Positions 18,494-25,907 of a DNA stretch of 64,000 nt are shown piece after piece. Positions within the stretch are counted from its first letter, which is position 1. Each line of letters opens with the position of its first letter. The DNA is from Azospirillum sp. OGB3 (GTDB lineage Bacteria > Pseudomonadota > Alphaproteobacteria > Azospirillales > Azospirillaceae). The stretch is taken from the NCBI RefSeq assembly GCF_014192915.1, contig NZ_JACHYN010000001.1, positions 744,001-808,000 on the forward strand, read 5' to 3'. The notes below the pieces were generated by a model, which did not search any database, had not been told where the DNA came from, and saw only the letters and a program-made list of their open reading frames with translations. Both the position numbers and the translations under genes were made by a program.

Positions 18494-20005
18494 ATGCCGA
18501 ACCGCCAGAGGCGCACCGCGCTCGCCATCACCATGGGAGCGGTCCTCGGGCTGGCCGGTGCGCTGGCCGCCGGTCCGGTCCTTGCGCAAACGGCTCCCCG
18601 CACGGATCTGGTGGTCGGGATGCGGCTGGAGCCGCCGCACCTCGACCCCACGGCGGGGGCGGCGGCGGCCATCGACGAGGTGACCTACGCCAACCTGTAC
18701 GAGCCGCTGACCCGCATCGACGCCGAAGGCAAGGTGGTGCCAGGCCTCGCCGAGAAGTGGGAGGTGTCGGCGGACGGGCTGACCTACACCTTCCATCTGC
18801 GCAAGGGGGCGAAGTTCCACGACGGCACCGACGCCGATTCGGCGGACGTCAAATTCTCGCTCGACCGCGCGCGCGGCGCCGACTCGGTCAACGCGCAGAA
18901 GGGCTACTTCGCCGCCATCGCCGGGGTGGAAGCGCCCGACGCGCGGACCGTGGTGGTCACCCTGTCGCGGCCCGACGGGCTGTTCCTCTTCCATATGGCG
19001 TCGGGCGACGCCGCCATCGTCGCGCCGGAGTCGGCGGGCGCCAACAAGCAGACCCCGGTCGGCACCGGCCCCTTCAAGTTCGAGCGCTGGGTGGCCGGCG
19101 ACCGGGTGGTGCTGGTGCGCAACCCCGACTATGACGGGCCGAAGCCGGCGCTGGAGCGCGTCACCTTCCGCTTCATCAGCGACCCGGCGGCCCAGGTCGC
19201 CGCGCTGAAGGCCGGCGACATCGACAGCTTCCCGCAATTCGACACCTACGAGGCGCTGCCCCAGTTCCGCGACGACGGGGCCTTCACCGTCATGGTCGGC
19301 ACGACGGAGGGGGAGACGATCCTTGGCACCAACAACGCCCGCAAGCCCTTCGACGATGTCCGGGTGCGCCGGGCCATGGCCCACGCCATCGACCGCAAGA
19401 CGCTGATCGACGGCGTGCTGTTCGGCAATGGGGCGGCCATCGGCAGCCACTTCCCGCCGCACCGCGCCGGCTATGTCGACCTGACCGGCCTCTACCCCTA
19501 CGACCCGGACAAGGCCAAGGCGCTGCTTGCCGAGGCCGGCCTTGCAAACGGGTTCGAAACGACGCTGCGCCTGCCGCCGCCGATCTACGCCCGCCGCTCC
19601 GGCGAACTGATCGCCGCCATGCTCGCCGAGGTCGGCATCCGCGTGACGGTCGAGCCGATGGAGTGGGCGCCCTGGCTGGAAAAGGTGTTCAAGGGCAAGG
19701 ATTACGACCTGACTTTGATCGCCCACACCGAGCCGCTGGACATCGACATTTACGGGCGCCCCGACTACTACTTCAACTACCGCAGCGAGCGCTTCAACGC
19801 CGTGGGGGCGGAGTTGGACCGCACCCAGGACAACGCCAAGCGCAACGCCCTCTACGGCGAGCAGCAGCGCATCCTGGCGGAGGACGCGGTGAACGGCTTC
19901 CTCTTCATGCTGCCTTCGGCCACCGTGCAGAAGTCGGCGGTGCAGGGCATGTGGGTCAACCGCCCGATCCAGGCCAACGACGTCACGGGCGTCCGGTGGA
20001 AGTGA
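18494..20005 (+). CDS. ABC transporter substrate-binding protein, peptide/oligopeptide family
   Basis: Periplasmic binding protein of 503 residues, SBP_bac_5 type (DppA/OppA). A signal peptide ends near PVLAQ at residue 32. The family core follows: DLVVGMRLEPPHLDPTAG, then YEPLTRIDAEGKVVPGLAEKW, the VGTGPFKFERW block, and VRRAMAHAIDRKTL. Ligands may be peptides, nickel, opines or other amides. It is the first gene of a three-gene set with the two permeases; a GGGGGA ribosome site lies ahead of the ATG. Confidence 0.93.
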   Translation: MPNRQRRTALAITMGAVLGLAGALAAGPVLAQTAPRTDLVVGMRLEPPHLDPTAGAAAAIDEVTYANLYEPLTRIDAEGKVVPGLAEKWEVSADGLTYTFHLRKGAKFHDGTDADSADVKFSLDRARGADSVNAQKGYFAAIAGVEAPDARTVVVTLSRPDGLFLFHMASGDAAIVAPESAGANKQTPVGTGPFKFERWVAGDRVVLVRNPDYDGPKPALERVTFRFISDPAAQVAALKAGDIDSFPQFDTYEALPQFRDDGAFTVMVGTTEGETILGTNNARKPFDDVRVRRAMAHAIDRKTLIDGVLFGNGAAIGSHFPPHRAGYVDLTGLYPYDPDKAKALLAEAGLANGFETTLRLPPPIYARRSGELIAAMLAEVGIRVTVEPMEWAPWLEKVFKGKDYDLTLIAHTEPLDIDIYGRPDYYFNYRSERFNAVGAELDRTQDNAKRNALYGEQQRILAEDAVNGFLFMLPSATVQKSAVQGMWVNRPIQANDVTGVRWK

Positions 20006-20045
20006 TCCGGCGCGGCCGGACCGGACCCGGCGGGGGCTGACCCGC

Positions 20046-20993
20046 GTGCTCGCCTTCCTGGTGCGCCGTCTGCTGACCCTGGCGCTGACGGCGTGGCTGG
20101 CCACGCTGGTGGTCTTCGCCGTGCTGGAGGCGATCCCCGGCGACCCCGCCCTGGTCATGCTGGGCACCAGCGCGCAGCCGGAGGCGGTGGCCGCCCTGCG
20201 CGCCCAGATGGGGCTCGACCGGCCCTGGCCCGTCCGCTACGCCGGCTGGGTCGGCGGCATGCTGCACGGCGATTTCGGGACCAGCCTGACCTACGCGCGC
20301 CCGGTCGCCGGGCTGGTCGCCGACCGGCTGGCCATCACCCTGCCGCTGGCCGGGCTGGCGCTGGTCCTCTCGGCGGGAATCGCCATTCCGCTGGGCCTGT
20401 TCGCCGCAGGTCGGCAGGGGCGGGCGGGGGATTGGGCGGTCATGGCCTTCGGCCAGATGGGCATCGCGGTGCCCGGCTTCTGGTTCGCCATCCTGTTGAT
20501 TTTGCTGTTCTCCGTGCGGCTCGGCTGGTTCTCCGCCGGCGGCTTTCCGGGATGGGAGGCCGGGGCGGGGCCGGCGCTGAAGGCGCTGCTGCTGCCCGCC
20601 GTGGCGCTGGCCCTGCCGGAGGCGGCGATCCTGGCGCGCATCACCCGCACGGCGGCGCTCGACACGCTGCGCGAGGAGTATGTGCGCACGGCGGTCGCCA
20701 AGGGCCTGCCGCGCCGCGCGGTGCTGCGGCGCCATGTGCTGCCCAACGCGCTGATCCCCGTCGCCACCATCCTCGGCCTGCAATTCTCCTTCCTCGTCGC
20801 CGGGGCGGTGGTGGTGGAGAACGTCTTCACCCTGCCGGGGCTGGGCCGGTTGCTCTATCAGGCCATCGGCCAGCACGACCTGATCGTGGTGCAGAGCGTC
20901 GTCGTGCTGCTGGCGGTGACGGTGGTGGCGGTCAACGCGCTGGTCGACATCGTCTGCGCGGCCATCGACCCGCGCCCGCGGGTGACGGCATGA
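20046..20993 (+). CDS. ABC transporter permease, DppB type
   Basis: Inner-membrane permease of 315 residues with six helices. The start MLAFLVRRLLTLALTAWLA and the periplasmic IPGDPALVMLG...QMGLDRPWPVRY segment are typical of DppB/OppB. The cytoplasmic EAA loop (YVRTAVAKGLPRRAVLRRH) contacts an ATPase. The start codon is GTG after a GGGGG stretch. Its stop codon overlaps the next permease (ATGA), showing translational coupling. Confidence 0.93.
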   Translation: MLAFLVRRLLTLALTAWLATLVVFAVLEAIPGDPALVMLGTSAQPEAVAALRAQMGLDRPWPVRYAGWVGGMLHGDFGTSLTYARPVAGLVADRLAITLPLAGLALVLSAGIAIPLGLFAAGRQGRAGDWAVMAFGQMGIAVPGFWFAILLILLFSVRLGWFSAGGFPGWEAGAGPALKALLLPAVALALPEAAILARITRTAALDTLREEYVRTAVAKGLPRRAVLRRHVLPNALIPVATILGLQFSFLVAGAVVVENVFTLPGLGRLLYQAIGQHDLIVVQSVVVLLAVTVVAVNALVDIVCAAIDPRPRVTA

Positions 20994-21835
20994 GGCGGCT
21001 CGTCCAACGGGTGCGCCGGCTTCCGGTCAGCCTGCTGCTGGGCGGACTGCTCACCGCGCTGGTGGTCGGAGCGGCGCTGCTGTCGCTGGTCTGGACGCCC
21101 TTTCCGGCGGAGCAGGTGCGGGTGGTCGCCCGGCTTCGCCCGCCGGGACCGGTCCATTGGCTGGGCACCGACCATTTCGGGCGCGACGTGCTGTCGATGA
21201 TCCTGGTCGGCGCCCGCAACTCGCTGGCCGTCGGGGCGGCGGCGGTGGCGCTGGGCGCCCTGCTGGGCGTGCCGCTGGGGCTGGCCGCCTCCGCCTGGGG
21301 GCGCTGGGGGGACGAGGCGGTGGCCCGGTTGGGCGACCTGCTGTTCGCCTTTCCCGCGGTGCTGACGGCGATCCTGCTGACGGCGGCGCTGGGGGCGGGG
21401 GCGGTGAACGTCGTCCTGGCGCTGGGCCTGTTCAACGCCGCGGTCTTCGCGCGGGTGGCGCGCGGGGCGGCGCTGGCCGTCTGGCGGCGGGACTTCGTGC
21501 GGGCGGCGCTGGCTCTGGGGCGCGGGCCGCTGTCGGTGACGCTGGTGCATGTGCTGCCCAACATCGCCGGGGTGGTGATCGTCCAGGGGACGGTGCTGTT
21601 CGCCGTGGCCGTGCTGAACGAGGCGGCGCTGAGCTATCTGGGGCTCGGCATCCAGCCGCCCTCGCCCTCCTGGGGCAAGATGCTGGGCGACGCGCAGACC
21701 TTCCTGTTCACCGCCCCCCTCCAGGCGATCTTTCCGGGGGCGGCCATCGCGGTGACGGTGCTGGGGCTGAACCTGCTGGGCGACGGCCTGCGCGACGCGC
21801 TGGACCCGCGCCACCGCTCGGCGGGGCTCCTGTAA
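20990..21835 (+). CDS. ABC transporter permease, DppC type
   Basis: Second permease, 281 residues, starting at the ATG that overlaps the previous stop. Family marks are HWLGTDHFGRDVLSMILVGAR near residue 50, the EAA loop (DFVRAALALGRGPLSVTLVH) and the terminal LNLLGDGLRDALDPR. No ATP-binding gene follows; the next gene is gpt on the opposite strand. The complex must therefore borrow ATPases encoded elsewhere. Confidence 0.93.
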   Translation: MRRLVQRVRRLPVSLLLGGLLTALVVGAALLSLVWTPFPAEQVRVVARLRPPGPVHWLGTDHFGRDVLSMILVGARNSLAVGAAAVALGALLGVPLGLAASAWGRWGDEAVARLGDLLFAFPAVLTAILLTAALGAGAVNVVLALGLFNAAVFARVARGAALAVWRRDFVRAALALGRGPLSVTLVHVLPNIAGVVIVQGTVLFAVAVLNEAALSYLGLGIQPPSPSWGKMLGDAQTFLFTAPLQAIFPGAAIAVTVLGLNLLGDGLRDALDPRHRSAGLL

Positions 21836-21837
21836 AC

Positions 21838-21866
21838 TTGACACAAGACGGTTTGGCTTGTGTCAA
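21838..21866. repeat. Perfect 10-bp inverted repeat after the permease genes
   Basis: TTGACACAAG and CTTGTGTCAA are separated by nine bases, starting two bases after the DppC-type stop codon. There is no U-tract, so it may be an operator or a Rho-assisted end rather than a classical terminator. Confidence 0.55.
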
Positions 21867-21879
21867 CTGGCATGGTGTC

Positions 21880-21902
21880 CCCTCTCCCCAGAGGGGAGAG
21901 GG
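21880..21902. terminator. Convergent hairpin between permease and gpt
   Basis: CCCTCTCCCC and GGGGAGAGGG pair around a three-base loop, between the convergent permease and gpt genes. It ends in GGAAATTT on the plus strand. The stem resembles the short form of the GC-rich palindrome family seen at 59330-59364. Confidence 0.5.
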
Positions 21903-21907
21903 AAATT

Positions 21908-22408
21908 TCAAGCGCCGCGGTGCTGCTTGGCGATCGGCTGGGAGAATTGCAGCTCGATGTCCCACGGGAAGTGGATCCAGGTGTCCTGGCTCACCTCGGT
22001 GATGAAGGTGTCGACCAGCGGGCGGCCCAGCGGCTTGGCGTAGACGGTGGCGAAATGCGCCTTGGGCAGCATCTTGCGCACAACCACCGCGGTCTTCCCG
22101 GTGTCGACCAGATCGTCGATGATCAGCCAGCCTTCGCCGTCTCCGGCGTTGGCGCCTTCCACGCCCTTCAGCACCATCGCCTCGCGCTGGTTCTGGTGGT
22201 CGTAGCTGGAGACGCAGACGGTGTCGATCATGCGCAGCTCAAGCTCGCGCGCGATGATCGCCGCCGGGACGAGGCCGCCGCGGGTGATGGCGATGATGCC
22301 CTTCCACGGACCCTTGTCGATCAGGCGCCAGGCCAACGCCTTGGCGTTGCGGTGAAGCTCCTCCCACGACACCGGGAAGTGCTTGTTGAACGGAACGGCT
22401 TCTGGCAC
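21908..22408 (-). CDS. gpt: Xanthine-guanine phosphoribosyltransferase
   Basis: Purine salvage enzyme joining xanthine or guanine to PRPP. The chain of 166 residues (E. coli Gpt has 152) shows the conserved [20 protein letters not shown] segment, the [10 protein letters not shown] loop, the PRPP-binding motif [14 protein letters not shown] and the end [10 protein letters not shown]. The GTG at 22408 is preferred because a GGAG lies nine bases upstream; a TTG further upstream would add 14 residues. It converges on the peptide transporter genes. Confidence 0.93.
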   Translation of the reverse strand: MPEAVPFNKHFPVSWEELHRNAKALAWRLIDKGPWKGIIAITRGGLVPAAIIARELELRMIDTVCVSSYDHQNQREAMVLKGVEGANAGDGEGWLIIDDLVDTGKTAVVVRKMLPKAHFATVYAKPLGRPLVDTFITEVSQDTWIHFPWDIELQFSQPIAKQHRGA

Positions 22409-22496
22409 GGCTATGAACTCCGAAAGAAACGTGCGCCGCTTATACCGCAAGCCCCACCGCCGGGCAATCGACCGCGTGAAACGGCGAAAAAAGGTC

Positions 22497-22525
22497 TTGC
22501 AGCCCGAAACCCTTTTGAGTAAGTT
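22497..22525 (+). promoter_or_regulatory. Possible promoter of tRNA-Arg
   Basis: TTGCAG at 22497-22502 and TAAGTT at 22520-22525 are spaced by 17 bases, about 55 bases before the tRNA. The -35 is good, the -10 weak. Position and spacing are the main support. Confidence 0.35.
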
Positions 22526-22578
22526 GCGCGCCTCGACGACGGACGGTCACCGCCGCCGCCGGGAAGACAAACAGGAAT

Positions 22579-22655
22579 GCGCCCGTAGCTCAGCTGGATA
22601 GAGCACCAGACTACGAATCTGGGGGTCAGGAGTTCGAATCTCTTCGGGCGCGCCA
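22579..22655 (+). tRNA. tRNA-Arg (anticodon ACG)
   Basis: A 77-base cloverleaf with encoded CCA. Acceptor arms GCGCCCG and CGGGCGC pair fully. The D-loop contains AGCTGGATAGAGC, the anticodon arm is CCAGA-CTACGAA-TCTGG with anticodon ACG, and the T-arm contains GTTCGAATC. ACG (read as ICG) decodes CGU, CGC and CGA. Confidence 0.97.
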
Positions 22656-22676
22656 TTCCTTCCGGTCTGCACAAGA

Positions 22677-22698
22677 AAGCCGCCCTTGGGCGGCTTTT
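22677..22698 (+). terminator. Rho-independent terminator after tRNA-Arg
   Basis: GCCGCCC-TT-GGGCGGC followed by TTTT, 22 bases after the tRNA. It is preceded by AA, so it has limited activity potential in the other direction as well. Confidence 0.85.
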
Positions 22699-22732
22699 GT
22701 GCTTTCTGGTGTTTGCCTCGCTGTGGTTTGTC

Positions 22733-22912
22733 TCAGCGGCTTTTCTTTTTGGATGCCGTGCGCTTCGCCTTGGGCGGTTTGGTCATGGCGTTGAACAGGG
22801 CGGTCTGGTTGCGCCGGGCGGCGGCGTTGAACACGCCGCTCCAGAAACCGATTGCCTGACTGGCCGACCGGTTGGCCATGGACATCCAGATGCTTTGTGG
22901 TGTCCCCTTCAT
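22733..22912 (-). CDS. Small basic protein of unknown function
   Basis: A 59-residue protein starting MKGTPQSIWMSMANRSAS and ending in a lysine-rich tail (KPPKAKRTASKKKSR). The middle is an amphipathic stretch (QAIGFWSGVFNAAARRNQ). The tail and the aromatic-containing helix recall short phasin-like or nucleic-acid-associated proteins, but I do not recognise a family. A GGGGGA ribosome site lies correctly before the ATG, which is the best evidence that it is real. It faces the tRNA terminator. Confidence 0.6.
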   Translation of the reverse strand: MKGTPQSIWMSMANRSASQAIGFWSGVFNAAARRNQTALFNAMTKPPKAKRTASKKKSR

Positions 22913-22974
22913 GCTTCCCCCTTTTTGAAAGCCCTGCCGATCCATCTCGGCAAGGGGTCAACAGTGCAACGCGG

Positions 22975-23193
22975 TCATACTCCCGCGACGATCGCGCGGC
23001 GATGGCGGACCCGCGTCCAGGACATGGTCAGGCCGACCCGCTCGGCGCAGCCATAATGCCAGGGGCGGTTCTCGCTATCGCCGGCCCAATGCGGTTCCCC
23101 GGCCCGCAAAGGTTTCCCGCAATGGCAACAGGTGGGTGGCGCGGGAAGACGTGCGGCGTCCCGTTTCGTCAGCTGGGTCATAGGGCATCTCAT
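22975..23193 (-). CDS. Small putative zinc-binding protein
   Basis: Up to 72 residues. A compact cysteine/histidine cluster, CCHCGKPLRAGEPHW followed by WHYGC, forms a likely treble-clef or ribbon zinc site. The rest is short and basic. Starts at 23193 or 23181 (MTQLTKRD) are both possible; the ribosome site is indistinct. I know no function. Confidence 0.5.
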   Translation of the reverse strand: MRCPMTQLTKRDAARLPAPPTCCHCGKPLRAGEPHWAGDSENRPWHYGCAERVGLTMSWTRVRHRRAIVAGV

Positions 23194-23584
23194 CCAGAGC
23201 GTCTTATTCCAGGAGGCGTCTCAGGCACGGCGTTTCGGGAAGGCACGGCGTCGAGAAGCGTGTTCTTGGGCATGTTTTCTTGGGCGTGTCATCTTGCGGT
23301 GCGAAGAATGACCGCCCGGCCGTCCCGGGGAAACGTCGCAAAGGTGAAATGCCCATGGGGTGCCCCCGACCACAGGGGTATGCCCATGGTCAGGCCATAG
23401 GTCGCGAGATCGTTGGCATTAAACGCTTTTTGCCCTTATCGCGAATTGCCGCCGCGGGACGGCACGCCCACTCTTGATCACACCCCGATTCACAGCCGGT
23501 TAACCATCCGCGCCTAGCGTCCGCCCCCTTCGCCGCAGCCTTTTGCTGCGGTGCAGCATTGTTCGAAGGGTGAAGGCGTTATCC
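23194..23584. other. Gene-free spacer with short direct repeats
   Basis: About 390 bases without a convincing gene. It holds three repeat pairs: GGCACGGCGT at 23224 and 23242; TTCTTGGGC(A/G)TGT at 23263 and 23277, nearly tandem; and ATGCCCATGG at 23349 and 23380. No promoter is clear. The 3' end (23465-23584) must hold the start signals of the next gene. Confidence 0.5.
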
Positions 23585-24136
23585 ATGGTTTTCCTGTTGC
23601 ACTACCTGCCGTCCCTGTCGCTGGTCGCGGTGAGCGGGCTTGCCGGTCTGGCGTTGGGCGTCCTGTCCACGCTGCTTCAGGACCGGCGGGCGATCCTGAC
23701 CGCGCAGGCCGGCGCCGGCGCGCTGTTCGTCGTCCATTTCCTCGCCCTGGGTGCCCATACGGGCATGCTGATGTGCGCGCTCGGCCTCGTGCAGATGGCC
23801 GCCGCCTATCCGGAACGGCGTCCGCGCTGGCTGCGCGCGCTGTTCGTCCTGACGGTTCCGGCGGCGCTGGCCGTCGCGGCGGCGACGTGGCAGGGACCGA
23901 TGTCCGCCTTGTCGGCGGCAGGCTTCATCCTGGGCACCATCGGGCGCTGGCAGAGCACGGTCGGGCGGATGAGGCTGTTCTTCCTGTCCTCGACGGTGGT
24001 CGGAGCCGGCCACAACGCGTTGGCCGGCTCGGCCTTCGGGCTGGCGTCGGACGCGATGACGCTGTCGGGCCATCTGCTCAGCCTGTGGCGCGCCCGCCCG
24101 CCGGTCCGTCGTCGGGCGATGCTGGCGACACATTGA
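23585..24136 (+). CDS. YgjV-family inner-membrane protein
   Basis: Membrane protein of 183 residues with about six helices. The pattern STLLQDRRAILTAQ followed by GALFVVHFLALGAHTG and then GRWQSTVGRMRLFFL and GAGHNALAGSAFGL parallels YgjV (Imp-YgjV family), whose function is unknown. The ATG at 23585 (MVFLLHYLPSL) is chosen because GAAGG precedes it; an upstream start at 23543 would add an unlikely basic leader. Confidence 0.75.
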   Translation: MVFLLHYLPSLSLVAVSGLAGLALGVLSTLLQDRRAILTAQAGAGALFVVHFLALGAHTGMLMCALGLVQMAAAYPERRPRWLRALFVLTVPAALAVAAATWQGPMSALSAAGFILGTIGRWQSTVGRMRLFFLSSTVVGAGHNALAGSAFGLASDAMTLSGHLLSLWRARPPVRRRAMLATH

Positions 24137-24208
24137 GACATGGGAATTTAAGACATCGGAACCGCGCCGGGGACGATGCCCCGGCGCGGCTTTGACGACC
24201 GATCGCGA

Positions 24209-24724
24209 TCAGCGCTTCGCTTCGGCGGTTCCGGCGGTTTCCCGGCGCTCCAGATAGGTCTTGGTGAGCTGCGGCAGACGCTGTTCCAGCCACGCCGCCA
24301 TTTCCAACTCCTCGTCCAGGCTCGGCTGGAGCATGCGGGCGATCTCAGGCTCCCCGGCCTGCTCCGCGGCGGAGATCAGGGCGCGGTAGTTGGCGATCTC
24401 GAAATGCTCGAAGGAATAGTCGAAGATCGACGCCTTCACGATCTCGTCCGACGCCACGACGCCGGACAGCGACTGCGCGTTGCCGATCAGCATGGCGACG
24501 CCGGTCTTGATGGCCGAGGTGTCGGTGCCCAGACGCTGCAGGCACTGCTTCAGCCGGTCGGCCTGCCGGTTCGACACCTCGATGTGCTCCTGCACCTTGG
24601 CGAGGACGTCCGGGTAGTTCTTGATGCGCTCCGCCTGCCGTTCCAGCATCTCGACGGCTTGGCTTTCCATGGCGTGGGCGTCACGGAGCCAGTCGATCAG
24701 GGTTTCCTTGGTGGTGTTGGCCAC
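24209..24724 (-). CDS. YciE/YciF-type ferritin-like protein (DUF892)
   Basis: A 171-residue four-helix protein. Helices carry the DUF892 pattern: LIDWLRDAHAMESQAVEML, then EHIEVSNRQADRLKQCL, the SIFDYSFEHFEIANYRALI segment and the LQPSLDEELEMAAWLEQ end. Glu and His residues in these helices could form a di-iron site. Family members are induced by osmotic, desiccation or general stress. GTG at 24724 is the start: a GGGAGAGGA ribosome site lies just ahead. Confidence 0.9.
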   Translation of the reverse strand: MANTTKETLIDWLRDAHAMESQAVEMLERQAERIKNYPDVLAKVQEHIEVSNRQADRLKQCLQRLGTDTSAIKTGVAMLIGNAQSLSGVVASDEIVKASIFDYSFEHFEIANYRALISAAEQAGEPEIARMLQPSLDEELEMAAWLEQRLPQLTKTYLERRETAGTAEAKR

Positions 24725-24916
24725 AGATCCTCTCCCTCGTTGCGTTATCGGACAGTCCATTGGGGATGGACCGACAACAGGCGGGGCGGCGGTTCGTCAC
24801 CATCGGGCGATGCAGGCTGACCCAAGCGGGGCACCCTTCGGATGCACCAAGGAACCTTCACCGGAGCGGGAGGGTTTTCGAGGCGGATGGGCAGCCTGCC
24901 AGGGGAGGGAGCGGCC

Positions 24917-25384
24917 ATGTCGGCAAATGAACCGGCCATGATGGGAAAAGACCAGATCGTCGATACCCTCAACGATCTGATCCGCATCGTCGAGGACAGC
25001 CACGAAGCCTATCGCCAAGCCGCGGAGAACTTGGAAGACGAGGATCTGAAGGCGCTGTTCAACGATCTGGCCGCCCAGCGCGGCGCCATCGTGCGCGAGG
25101 TGCAGCGCCTCGTCGCGGAACAGGGCGGGGCGCCGGACATGGGCGGCACCGTGATGGGCGGAGCGCACCGCTTCTTTTTGGAACTCAAGAACAATGTGCT
25201 GGGACAGGACCGCGAGGCGATCCTCGCCGAGGTGCAGCGCGGCGAGGGCGAATGCGTTCGTGCCTACGAGGAGGCTTTGGCCAAGGAACTGCCCCTGCCG
25301 ATCACTGCCGTGGCGGTGCAGCATCTCGACCGCATCCGCGCCGACCGCGACCGCATGACCCTGCTGCGCGGCGCCGCGGCCTGA
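24917..25384 (+). CDS. PA2169-type four-helix-bundle protein (DUF2383)
   Basis: A 155-residue helical protein. The family mark is IVDTLNDLIRIVEDSHEAYRQ near residue 15, then LKALFNDLAAQRGAIV, followed by ALAKELPLPITAVAVQ near the end. PA2169 proteins are ferritin-like and usually sit among general-stress genes. A very strong GGGAGGGAG ribosome site precedes the ATG. It is divergent from the YciE-type gene, so the two may share a stress promoter in 24725-24916 (inference). Confidence 0.87.
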   Translation: MSANEPAMMGKDQIVDTLNDLIRIVEDSHEAYRQAAENLEDEDLKALFNDLAAQRGAIVREVQRLVAEQGGAPDMGGTVMGGAHRFFLELKNNVLGQDREAILAEVQRGEGECVRAYEEALAKELPLPITAVAVQHLDRIRADRDRMTLLRGAAA

Positions 25385-25408
25385 CGAAAGACACCGATCG
25401 AGGGACGG

Positions 25409-25603
25409 TCACTCCGCGGCGGCGGCCTGCCGGTTCTCCAGATCGGCCAGCAGGGCGCGCTTCTGGTCGGCGTCCATGTGCTTCCAGCCGCGGATCTCCT
25501 CCAGCGTGCGCAGGCAGCCGATGCAATAGGCGCGGTCGGCGGTCAGCTTGCACACGCTGATGCAGGGGGATTGGACGAAGTCACTCTCGGCGGGCGGGGT
25601 CAT
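25409..25603 (-). CDS. DUF1289 small cysteine-rich protein
   Basis: A 64-residue protein. The four-cysteine pattern SPCISVCKLTADRAYCIGCLRTLEEI is the DUF1289 signature, followed by GWKHMDADQKRALLADL. It probably binds zinc or an iron-sulfur cluster; no function is established. ATG at 25603 (MTPPAESDF) has a weak GGA ahead. It converges on the PA2169-type gene. Confidence 0.9.
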   Translation of the reverse strand: MTPPAESDFVQSPCISVCKLTADRAYCIGCLRTLEEIRGWKHMDADQKRALLADLENRQAAAAE

Positions 25604-25907
25604 TCCAAAATCCAGATGAATGCGGGACGGTGCGCGCCGGCCTGCGGTGCGGCGCCGTAGCCGCTCCGCAGGCCGATCCGTGAAGGCCCGCTCTTGCGGC
25701 ATTTCCGAGTTTTTGACAAGTCCTACCGTCACTCTTGGTCATCGTGTCCACACCGCATGGAACAACGGCGCATGAGCCATCAACCCAAGCGTCACGATTT
25801 TGACCATAGAATGCCTTAAAGTAGAACATCCCGGACAAGAAGTCTCCAAAATGACCCCTTAGAAAGTGGCTTGCCGCGATGCGCGGCATCCAACGAGGGA
25901 GATTTTT
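25604..25907. other. Intergenic region upstream of the VWA lipoprotein gene
   Basis: About 300 bases, more A/T-rich than its surroundings, between the divergent DUF1289 and VWA genes. It holds a candidate sigma-70 promoter (25800-25827). No further gene or repeat is convincing. Confidence 0.5.
25800..25827 (+). promoter_or_regulatory. Candidate sigma-70 promoter for the VWA lipoprotein
   Basis: TTGACC and TAGAAC separated by 16 bases, about 80 bases ahead of the GTG start. Matches are five of six and four of six to the consensus hexamers. Confidence 0.4.

Noticed and set aside
22560..22700. Prophage or genomic-island attachment site at tRNA-Arg
   Set aside because: No integrase gene and no second copy of the tRNA 3' end was seen in the window.
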